From JAGVXH01 sp043810285 (lineage in GTDB: Archaea > Nanobdellota > Nanobdellia > Pacearchaeales > GW2011-AR1), in assembly GCA_043810285.1 (NCBI GenBank), contig JBDROH010000016.1:1-19313 (forward strand): a DNA stretch of 19,313 nt, written 5' to 3'. Below, in pieces: positions 6,075-12,330 of this stretch. The notes beneath the pieces were generated by a model that ran no database searches, was not told the DNA's origin, and worked only from the letters and a program-made list of their open reading frames with translations. The stretch's first letter is position 1, and the number at the start of each line of letters is the position of its first letter. The position numbers and the translations under genes were made by a program.

Positions 6075-6082
6075 TTTATAAA
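6075..6082 (-). promoter_or_regulatory. TATA box of the isc operon
   Basis: The palindromic TTTATAAA is centred 25.5 nt before the ATG at 6053, predicting a leaderless operon transcript. Confidence 0.65.
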
Positions 6083-6098
6083 AATTGCGTACACAAGG

Positions 6099-6284
6099 TT
6101 AACTAACAGAAATCGCATCAACAGGACATCCAGACTCCGCGTCCTTTTCACAAGTTAATTTTTCAACTTCAGCCTTAATAGCAAACGCTTTTCCATCTTT
6201 TATCTCAAAAGAACTCGGACAAGTCGCAACACAAGCCCCGCAACCGATACACTTTTCTTTATCCACTTTTATTTTATGTGCCAT
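6099..6284 (-). CDS. Single-cluster 4Fe-4S ferredoxin
   Basis: The 61-residue ferredoxin has C12-xx-C15-xx-C18-xxx-C22-P and later C45 and C53-P. Only one full cluster set is present: C12, C15, C18 and C53 would bind one [4Fe-4S], while C22 and C45 are placed like the structural disulfide of Thermotoga-type monocluster ferredoxins. It is a small soluble electron carrier. It lies upstream of, and in the same direction as, the isc regulator but has its own promoter. It diverges from lemA using the same palindromic TATA box. Confidence 0.93.
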   Translation of the reverse strand: MAHKIKVDKEKCIGCGACVATCPSSFEIKDGKAFAIKAEVEKLTCEKDAESGCPVDAISVS

Positions 6285-6304
6285 ACCAATTCATTCTAGC
6301 AATA

Positions 6305-6312
6305 TTTATAAA
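6305..6312. promoter_or_regulatory. Shared bidirectional TATA box (ferredoxin / lemA)
   Basis: TTTATAAA is a perfect palindrome centred at 6308.5. The lemA ATG (6334) is 25.5 nt to the right and the ferredoxin ATG (6284) is 24.5 nt to the left. No second TATA-like element is needed for either gene. Confidence 0.65.
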
Positions 6313-6333
6313 GTTATTCTATCTTAACTAAAT

Positions 6334-6882
6334 ATGATACTCTGGATAACCCTCGGAATAATCGCAGTAATAGTAATAATTTTCTTTAGCTACTACAATA
6401 ACTTCGTAAGATTAGCCCACCAAATCGATAATTCTCTTGCACAAATAAGTGTCCAACTCAAAAAACGTTCAGACCTAATCCCAAACTTACTATCCTCGGT
6501 AAAAGGTTACATGAAACACGAAAAAGGGATAATTAAGGAGATAACCGACGCAAGAAAAGCCCTCGTCAACGCATCAGGAGTTGAAAATAAAATGAAAGCG
6601 GGCAATAAATTACAATCGGCACTTAAATCAATTTTCGCAATCGCGGAAGGATACCCCGACCTAAAAGCAAATACAAATTTCCTACAACTACAACAAGAAC
6701 TCTCTGCTATCGAGGACAAAGTCGCATACGCAAGACAATATTACAACGACGGAATAATGTCCTACAATGTTATGACAAATATGGTTCCGGGAAAATGGTT
6801 CGCTTCCCTTTACGGATTCAAAAAAAGAGACTACCTAAAAATCCCCGAAGCAGCGAAGGCTGTTCCAAAAATTGAATTCTGA
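6334..6882 (+). CDS. lemA: LemA family membrane protein
   Basis: This 182-residue protein starts with one hydrophobic membrane segment (about 2-20) followed by the LemA helical bundle: a conserved NFVRLAHQIDNSLAQISVQLKKRSDLIPNL-type block (28-53), LQLQQELSAIEDKVAYARQYYND around 122-144, and YGFKKRDYL near the end. The length and architecture are typical. The soluble part follows a single N-terminal anchor; its role is poorly known, although LemA is often encoded next to HtpX, as here (45-nt gap). The start is set by the TATA box 25.5 nt upstream. Confidence 0.93.
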   Translation: MILWITLGIIAVIVIIFFSYYNNFVRLAHQIDNSLAQISVQLKKRSDLIPNLLSSVKGYMKHEKGIIKEITDARKALVNASGVENKMKAGNKLQSALKSIFAIAEGYPDLKANTNFLQLQQELSAIEDKVAYARQYYNDGIMSYNVMTNMVPGKWFASLYGFKKRDYLKIPEAAKAVPKIEF

Positions 6883-6927
6883 AAATAGTTTAGATAATCT
6901 TAAAAACCTCTAGACTGTTTAACAATA

Positions 6928-7815
6928 ATGAATAGACTCTCCTTCCACGAAGAAATCCGAAAAAACAAAATTAGCTCAGTTTTCTTAATAACAATTATAT
7001 TGATAGTCCTTTTAGCATTAGTTTACTCAATAGGATTCGCAATGGGTGGAGATTATTTTTTCTTCATCCTAATCTTCGGAACAATTTTTTCATTAGTCTA
7101 CGTCATCGGTGGTTACTACAAATCAGCAGAATTAGCAATCGCCTCAGTAAATGCAAAAAAAGCTACTAGTCAAGAATACCGACAGTATAACAATCTCGTA
7201 GAAGGACTCTGCCTGGCATCAGGATTACCAAAACCAAAACTTTACATTATGAACAATCCACAAATCAACGCATTCGCTTCAGGACGAGACCCTCAACACG
7301 CAGTCATCTGTGTAACAACAGGCTCCTTAGAAAAACTAACAAAACAAGAACTTGAAGGCGTTCTCTCACACGAACTTTCTCACATCGCAAATTATGATAT
7401 CAGATTCATGACACTAACCGCTGTTCTAGTCGGAATGATTGCAATCATATCTCAAATGTTCTTAAGAAGTTTATTCTGGGGTTCAATGATGGGGAGAGGA
7501 AACAGCCGAAATAACAACAACGCTATCTTCATGATTATAGGAATTTTGCTTGCAATCCTCGCCCCAATAATGGTCTCATTAGTTCAACTAGCGATTTCCA
7601 GAAAACGAGAATATGCCGCAGACTCCTCCGCAGTAAAATTCATGCGAACACCCACAGGATTAATCGGCGCACTCAAAAAGATTCAATACAATGCTCCGAT
7701 GAAAGTCTCAGGAGCTGTAGCTCCTTTATTCTTAGCAAAACCAACAAAAGAAAAAGAATGGTTCATGACCCATCCACCTTTGAACAAAAGAATTGCACGA
7801 TTAGAAAGAATGTAA
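6928..7815 (+). CDS. htpX: Membrane zinc metalloprotease HtpX
   Basis: The 295-residue M48B protease has the zinc motif HELSH at 148-152 and the downstream ligand region REYAAD with E228. About four membrane segments are visible: 16-36, 44-64, 158-180 and 199-222, the usual HtpX topology. It degrades misfolded membrane proteins, with the active site on the cytoplasmic side. A weak TATA-like CTTAAAAACC lies about 25 nt before the start, so it may have its own transcript besides any lemA read-through. It converges on thioredoxin reductase with a single base between the stop codons. Confidence 0.95.
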   Translation: MNRLSFHEEIRKNKISSVFLITIILIVLLALVYSIGFAMGGDYFFFILIFGTIFSLVYVIGGYYKSAELAIASVNAKKATSQEYRQYNNLVEGLCLASGLPKPKLYIMNNPQINAFASGRDPQHAVICVTTGSLEKLTKQELEGVLSHELSHIANYDIRFMTLTAVLVGMIAIISQMFLRSLFWGSMMGRGNSRNNNNAIFMIIGILLAILAPIMVSLVQLAISRKREYAADSSAVKFMRTPTGLIGALKKIQYNAPMKVSGAVAPLFLAKPTKEKEWFMTHPPLNKRIARLERM

Positions 7816-7816
7816 A

Positions 7817-8731
7817 TTACTTCTTCCCAAACTTCACAAAATCATAAGCCGTCTTAGCCGCTACAGCCCCCTCTGCCGTCGCTGTTATCATTTGCTTAAA
7901 CAGATTACTCGTCCCATCTCCAGCCGCAAACAAACCCTCAACCGAAGTTCGTCCTTCTTTATCAACTTTGATATATCCTTCCTCCAATTCAACTCCAAGC
8001 CCCTCAAAAATCTTAGTTACAGGTGTCGACCCAATTTCAATAAAAACACCACCAACTTCAATCAATTTCTCACCACCATTAACCAACCCCAACTTCAAAC
8101 CACTAACCTTCCCATCACCAACAATCTCGATAGGTTTAGAATTATAAATAATCTCGATATTTTTAATCACCTCAATCTTCTCCAAATTAATCTGTTCACA
8201 TCTCATTTTCTCTTTCCGATAACTGATATAAACCTTCTCACAAATACCCGCAAGATAAATCGCCGCCTTCGCTGCCGAATCAGAACCTCCAATTACAACA
8301 ACAGTTTTACCCCTAAAAAAATTCCCGTCACAAGTCGCACAATATGAAACCCCCTTCCCTAGGAATTTATCCTCACCAGAAATCTCTAACTTTCGATGCT
8401 CCGACCCAAGCCCGCTTATAACTGAACAACCAACAAAAATTTTATCACCGACGCTAACCTTAAACCCATTTTCAACTTTCTCCAACCTATCAATATTTCC
8501 AATCTCAAACACAGCTCCAAAATTCTTCGCCTGCTCCCCAAACTTCTTCATCAACTCAACTCCCGAACCACTAAACCCTGGATAATTCTCAAGCTCCCAC
8601 GCAAGATTCGCAGTCCCGCCAATTTCCTTACTAATAATCAAAGTCTTCATACCATAACGCCCACTATAAATTGCAGCAGCCATCCCAGCAGGACCAGCCC
8701 CGAGAATCACTAAATCATAAACTTCCACCAT
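7817..8731 (-). CDS. trxB: Thioredoxin reductase (NAD(P)H, FAD)
   Basis: From the ATG at 8731 the flavoprotein has 304 residues. It shows the FAD motif GAGPAG (11-16), the redox pair C131-A-T-C134 followed by DG, a nucleotide-binding GGSDSA (148-153) and the C-terminal FAD block AAGDG. The NADPH-phosphate motif HRRxxxR appears as YRKEKMR, so phosphate contacts are partly kept and NADPH use is likely but not certain. It would keep thioredoxin-like proteins reduced; no thioredoxin is encoded in the window. A TTG codon just upstream (8734) is less likely. The TATA-like TATAAAAA at 8754-8761 fits a leaderless start at 8731. Confidence 0.94.
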   Translation of the reverse strand: MVEVYDLVILGAGPAGMAAAIYSGRYGMKTLIISKEIGGTANLAWELENYPGFSGSGVELMKKFGEQAKNFGAVFEIGNIDRLEKVENGFKVSVGDKIFVGCSVISGLGSEHRKLEISGEDKFLGKGVSYCATCDGNFFRGKTVVVIGGSDSAAKAAIYLAGICEKVYISYRKEKMRCEQINLEKIEVIKNIEIIYNSKPIEIVGDGKVSGLKLGLVNGGEKLIEVGGVFIEIGSTPVTKIFEGLGVELEEGYIKVDKEGRTSVEGLFAAGDGTSNLFKQMITATAEGAVAAKTAYDFVKFGKK

Positions 8732-8787
8732 CAAAATTTTAATTATAAAGACTTTTTATATTTATGTCAAATCTCTTACCAATAACA

Positions 8788-8795
8788 TTTAAATA
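8788..8795 (+). promoter_or_regulatory. TATA box of tyrS
   Basis: TTTAAATA is centred 25.5 nt before the ATG at 8817. The gap 8732-8816 carries this promoter and that of the divergent thioredoxin reductase, and nothing else I can see. Confidence 0.6.
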
Positions 8796-8816
8796 ACTCT
8801 GTGCTTAATCTAATCT

Positions 8817-9764
8817 ATGGACATAAAAGAGAAATTAGAACTGATAAAAAAAAACGCCATAGAAATTTTAGGAGAAGAAAAACTTAAATCTTCTTTAGAA
8901 AAAAAACAGCCAATCGTATATTGTGGCTATGAACCCTCTGGAGATTTGCACATCGGACATTATGTAACCATTCTGAAACTAAAAGATTTCGAAGACGCCG
9001 GATTCAAAGTTAAGATACTATTAGCTGATTGGCACGCCTGGTTAAATAAAAAGGGGGATTGGAATTTCATCAAAGAACAAGTAGAAAATTGGAAGAAGGC
9101 ATTTAAGAAAATTGGTCTGAAGAATCCAGAGATTATTGTCGGAACTAGCTTTCAAAAAAAGCCAGAATATATCGAAGATGTTTTTTCACTTGCTGCAAAT
9201 TCCACACTAAATCGAGGAATAAGATCAATGCAAGCTGTCGCAAGAGATATAGACCATGCAAAAGTATCCCAGATTATCTACCCATTTATGCAAGTAGCAG
9301 ATATGAAAGCGCTAAATGTAGATGCTGTAGTTTCAGGAATGGAACAACGAAAAATTCACATGATTGCAGTAGAAAGTTTAAAAGATATAAATTACGAAGT
9401 CCCTTCATTTATTCATACATCATTAATTCCCTCACTAAAAGGTGCCGAAGCTGGAAAAATGTCCTCTTCTGACAAAGGAAGTTTAATCTCTGTAAAAGAT
9501 AGTTCCGACGACATCAAGAAAAAAATCTCTAAGGCATACTGCCCTGAAGGAAAAGAAAATCCTGTTTTAGACATAGCAAAAATTTTACTCTTTCCAGTGT
9601 TTAAAAAATTAGAAATCTCTCGTCCAGAAAAATTCGGAGGGAAAATCATGTATAATTCATATAAAGATTTAGAAAAAGATTTTTTAGATAAAAAACTTCA
9701 TCCAATGGATTTAAAGAAAATTATCGGAGAGAAATTATCTGAGATGTTTGAAAAAATTAAGTAA
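8817..9764 (+). CDS. tyrS: Tyrosyl-tRNA synthetase, archaeal type
   Basis: The 315-residue class I synthetase has HIGH at 45-48 and KMSSS at 214-218. The segment CGYEPSGDLHIGH (36-48) and FMQVADMKAL (157-166) are typical of archaeal/eukaryotic TyrRS, including residues that shape the tyrosine pocket. The length matches archaeal enzymes, which lack the bacterial S4-like domain; the C-terminal anticodon-binding part is short and lysine-rich. It charges tRNA-Tyr for translation. It is expressed from its own leaderless promoter. Confidence 0.96.
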   Translation: MDIKEKLELIKKNAIEILGEEKLKSSLEKKQPIVYCGYEPSGDLHIGHYVTILKLKDFEDAGFKVKILLADWHAWLNKKGDWNFIKEQVENWKKAFKKIGLKNPEIIVGTSFQKKPEYIEDVFSLAANSTLNRGIRSMQAVARDIDHAKVSQIIYPFMQVADMKALNVDAVVSGMEQRKIHMIAVESLKDINYEVPSFIHTSLIPSLKGAEAGKMSSSDKGSLISVKDSSDDIKKKISKAYCPEGKENPVLDIAKILLFPVFKKLEISRPEKFGGKIMYNSYKDLEKDFLDKKLHPMDLKKIIGEKLSEMFEKIK

Positions 9765-9772
9765 CCCGAAAA

Positions 9773-9780
9773 CTATATAA
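9773..9780 (+). promoter_or_regulatory. TATA box of short transcript
   Basis: CTATATAA is centred 26.5 nt before an ATG at 9803. This promoter does not serve the annotated gene at 9909, which has its own TATA-like CTATAATC at 9881-9888, centred 24.5 nt before its ATG. Confidence 0.5.
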
Positions 9781-9802
9781 ACTTCTAGCTCCTTCTTGAA
9801 TT

Positions 9803-9886
9803 ATGCAAACGCAAAGAGGAATGTTTACCTTGAATTCTTGCACCTTCTTAGCGTGGGCTCATTATCCTGTCATCAAATTTCTATAA
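9803..9886 (+). other. Short promoter-driven element: 27-codon ORF or small RNA
   Basis: An ATG lies where the TATA box at 9773-9780 predicts the transcription start and opens a 27-codon frame ending with TAA at 9884. The peptide would be hydrophobic with one cysteine (MQTQRGMFTLNS...). The region has somewhat more G and C than the flanking spacer, which would also fit a small non-coding RNA. I see no strong hairpin and no C/D-box motifs. It fills most of the gap between tyrS and the zinc-knuckle gene. Confidence 0.3.
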
Positions 9887-9908
9887 TCTCGCGACATAAA
9901 CTTTTCAA

Positions 9909-10295
9909 ATGAACCAGAAAATATATGTCGCTATAAAGGCATTTAACTCTAAAAAAATTCATGAAGATTGTTTATCTTGTGGAAACAATATCGAACACCC
10001 TCTTTGTCCTGATTGTATTGCAAAAGGTTTCAAACAATGGATTCAACGATTCCCAAAAGACGAATCAATTATTACAACAAAGTTAGATAAATTCCTAAAT
10101 GCACAAAAATACCTCAACGGTAAATCAAAGAGATGTGTCGCGTGCGGAAAAAACAACACACATACCTGCCCATACTGTTTCACAGAATACTTATACAAAA
10201 TAATCAAAGAAGCAGGACTGGGAGTTCGAGCAATGTCAGAATTTTTATTCCTTTTCAACTTTGATTTTAACCATAAAGGTTATTCAAAGAATTAG
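9909..10295 (+). CDS. Small protein with two repeated zinc-knuckle units, function unknown
   Basis: This 128-residue protein has two four-cysteine units: C21xxC24/C33xxC36 and C76xxC79/C87xxC90. Both follow one plan, CxxCGxN...H..CPxC followed by an amphipathic helix, so the protein is an internal duplication, each half probably binding one zinc. No transmembrane segment is clear, although the C-terminal region is hydrophobic (EFLFLFNFDF, 111-120). It may bind nucleic acid or a protein partner; I do not recognise the family. It is predicted to be leaderless from the TATA-like CTATAATC. Confidence 0.75.
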   Translation: MNQKIYVAIKAFNSKKIHEDCLSCGNNIEHPLCPDCIAKGFKQWIQRFPKDESIITTKLDKFLNAQKYLNGKSKRCVACGKNNTHTCPYCFTEYLYKIIKEAGLGVRAMSEFLFLFNFDFNHKGYSKN

Positions 10296-10346
10296 AAGGC
10301 TATGGCGGATACTAAACCTTAAAATCCCTAATCTCCTAAATCTTTT

Positions 10347-11174
10347 ATGAAAAAAGCATTAGTATTATATTCAGGAGGTCTCGACTCTCGTTTAGTTGTG
10401 CGTATATTACAAAAACAAAATTATAATGTTGAAGCACTATATTTTAAATTACCCTTCGGATGTGGATGCACCGATTCCAAAAAAATGGAAAACCTAAAAC
10501 TTACCGTCGTAGATGTCACAAAAGAACCCTTGCTCTCCGAATATCTTTCTATTTTAAAAAAACCAAAATTCGGAACAGGCGCCGGAATTAATCCTTGTAT
10601 TGATTGTAAAATCTTCATGTTCAAAAAAGCAAAAGAATATGCAGACAAACACGGACACAACATAATTGCGACAGGAGAAGTTCCAGGGCAACGACCAATG
10701 TCTCAAACAAATTCTGCACAAAAGAAAATAGACAAAGAAATTGGATTCAAAATCACGAGACCTCTAGCAGATGTAGGATTCTCTGGACGTTCAAGAAAAA
10801 AGCAAATGGCTTTAGCAGAAAAATATAAAATAGAATATCCAAGCCCTGCAGGTGGATGCTTCCTTTGTGAAAAAGAACCTGTAACGAGATTAAAGACATT
10901 ACTAAAAAAAGATTTAATCAACGAAAAAACACTCTCCTTGACAATGGTTGGCAGACATTTTTTTATCGACGACATTTGGTTTGTAGTAGCAAGAGATGAA
11001 ACCGAATCTCAACTAATAACCAAATTCAAAAATTCAATCGAAGATGCAAAAAGCAAACCTTCAGTTTATTTTAACAAAGAAAAAGGGAAACATAAAGCCT
11101 TAGAACTTCAAGAAGTATATTCGACAGGAACTTCAAAAGAAGAAAGAGATAAATTTGAAAAGGTAAAACTATGA
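10347..11174 (+). CDS. PP-loop ATP pyrophosphatase, ThiI/MnmA-like putative tRNA sulfurtransferase
   Basis: The 275-residue protein has the PP-loop SGGLDS at 9-14, cysteine pairs C39/C41, C84xxC87 (NPCIDCK) and C171xxC174 (GGCFLCEKE), and the block ATGEVPGQRPMSQ (108-120). This combination is typical of a family usually annotated as tRNA thiouridylase/ThiI-like. PP-loop enzymes adenylate a tRNA uridine before sulfur insertion; the cysteines may carry persulfide or an Fe-S cluster. Sulfur could come from IscS encoded elsewhere in the window (inference). The target base is unknown. The last codon overlaps the next gene by ATGA, showing translational coupling. Confidence 0.82.
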   Translation: MKKALVLYSGGLDSRLVVRILQKQNYNVEALYFKLPFGCGCTDSKKMENLKLTVVDVTKEPLLSEYLSILKKPKFGTGAGINPCIDCKIFMFKKAKEYADKHGHNIIATGEVPGQRPMSQTNSAQKKIDKEIGFKITRPLADVGFSGRSRKKQMALAEKYKIEYPSPAGGCFLCEKEPVTRLKTLLKKDLINEKTLSLTMVGRHFFIDDIWFVVARDETESQLITKFKNSIEDAKSKPSVYFNKEKGKHKALELQEVYSTGTSKEERDKFEKVKL

Positions 11175-11653
11175 GTAATACTGTTTGGGAATTTACAAAT
11201 CAAAGAAAGCTATCCAAAAAAGAATTCATTGATTACTTTGAAAGAAAAGTCTTTAGAACAATTCGTAAATATCAAATGCTAGCTCTAAATAAAAAAATAG
11301 CATTAAAGACATCCCCTAATTTAAACACAAAAGTTCTTAAGGCAGTTCTAGAAAAAAAGTTCCAAGTTAAATTTACTTCTAAACCAAACATTTCAACAGA
11401 TAACCTTTCCCAAATAGCTGAAGACACTTTCAAAAACATTCTCCAAGGAAAATTCATAAAACCGACGTTAAATAACAAACCACTCCAATTTCTCTCTGAC
11501 AAAGAAATAGAGCTCTACGCAAATCTAACAAACATTAAGGGCTCAAAAAGAAAACAAGACAAAAAAATCCAAAAACTTTTTGGAAAATTCCTAAAGAAAA
11601 ATCAAGACTTAGAACTGAATATCATTAAGGCTTCAAATCAATTGAACGAATAA
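11171..11653 (+). CDS. Hypothetical protein coupled to the PP-loop tRNA thiolase
   Basis: The 160-residue basic protein has no motif I can name with confidence. It has a short N-terminal strand (TVWEFTN), then LSKKEFIDYFERKVFRTIRKY (14-34), which is strongly helical, and many lysines throughout, consistent with RNA binding. It begins inside the stop of the PP-loop gene (ATGA) with AAAGGT about 6 nt upstream, so the two products are probably made in fixed ratio and may form one complex. A role as tRNA-binding subunit of the thiolase is inference. Its last 29 nt overlap the convergent HAD gene. Confidence 0.75.
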   Translation: MSNTVWEFTNQRKLSKKEFIDYFERKVFRTIRKYQMLALNKKIALKTSPNLNTKVLKAVLEKKFQVKFTSKPNISTDNLSQIAEDTFKNILQGKFIKPTLNNKPLQFLSDKEIELYANLTNIKGSKRKQDKKIQKLFGKFLKKNQDLELNIIKASNQLNE

Positions 11654-12272
11654 TTTTTTTCAATCCTCTAAAATCTTTAATAAGATAATCCGGCTTCTCT
11701 TTTTTAATAGTCTTTAAATCAGACCACGAACATTTATTATTAATGGCAACTGCAACACATCCAGAATCCCGAGCAAATCTAACATCGGAAAATCTATCGC
11801 CAATATAAATTGCCTCCGACGGCTTAATCCTAAATTTCCTAAACAACTTCTCCAAAAGTTTATCCTTACTAGAAAATTTCTCAGCCCCATAAACTTTTTT
11901 AAACAAACCCTTTAATCCCAATTTCTTAATCGACGCTTTAATAAAAGAAGTTTCCGAATTAGAAATAACAATCAACGGATAATCCTTCTTAATTTCCCAT
12001 AAAGATTTCACAGAAACACATAATTTTATTCCACCATCTAACGCTGACTTCGTAAAATACTTATAAAACCGACGACGCACCGCACCTAAACGCCAAGGAT
12101 TTAATCCCAATCCACTAAAAATTTTCGGCATCTTCTCTCCCATTAAACTAAGTAGAAGTTTTTTATCAAACCTATACCCAAACTCATCCAAGGTTCTAAC
12201 TATAGATTTATATGCAATTCCACGTGCATCTGAGATAGTTCCATCAAAATCTAAAAATATTACTTTAATCAT
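11625..12272 (-). CDS. HAD-superfamily hydrolase, phosphoglycolate-phosphatase-like
   Basis: The 215-residue protein has the HAD motif I DFDGT with nucleophile D8 and D10, a small helical cap (about 15-85), motif II VISNSE, a motif III lysine in the SSKDKLLEK region, and motif IV GDRFSDVRFA. This is the layout of phosphoglycolate phosphatase/pyrophosphatase-type HADs that hydrolyse small phosphomonoesters; the actual substrate cannot be read from sequence. GGTGG lies just upstream of the ATG and the nearest TATA box (TTATAAAT, ~12304-12311) is about 35 nt away, so this mRNA probably has a ~10-nt leader. It overlaps the convergent gene by 29 nt. Confidence 0.88.
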   Translation of the reverse strand: MIKVIFLDFDGTISDARGIAYKSIVRTLDEFGYRFDKKLLLSLMGEKMPKIFSGLGLNPWRLGAVRRRFYKYFTKSALDGGIKLCVSVKSLWEIKKDYPLIVISNSETSFIKASIKKLGLKGLFKKVYGAEKFSSKDKLLEKLFRKFRIKPSEAIYIGDRFSDVRFARDSGCVAVAINNKCSWSDLKTIKKEKPDYLIKDFRGLKKIIRSIDLKP

Positions 12273-12330
12273 CTTCCACCCAATAATAAATCACCAAGAA
12301 CACTTATAAATTTAATGCAATATAAATTAA

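Noticed and set aside
7892..8347. A 151-codon ORF antisense to thioredoxin reductase
   Set aside because: Its Asn/Thr/Ile/Leu-rich composition is what antisense reading of this codon usage produces, and the opposite strand encodes a clear enzyme.
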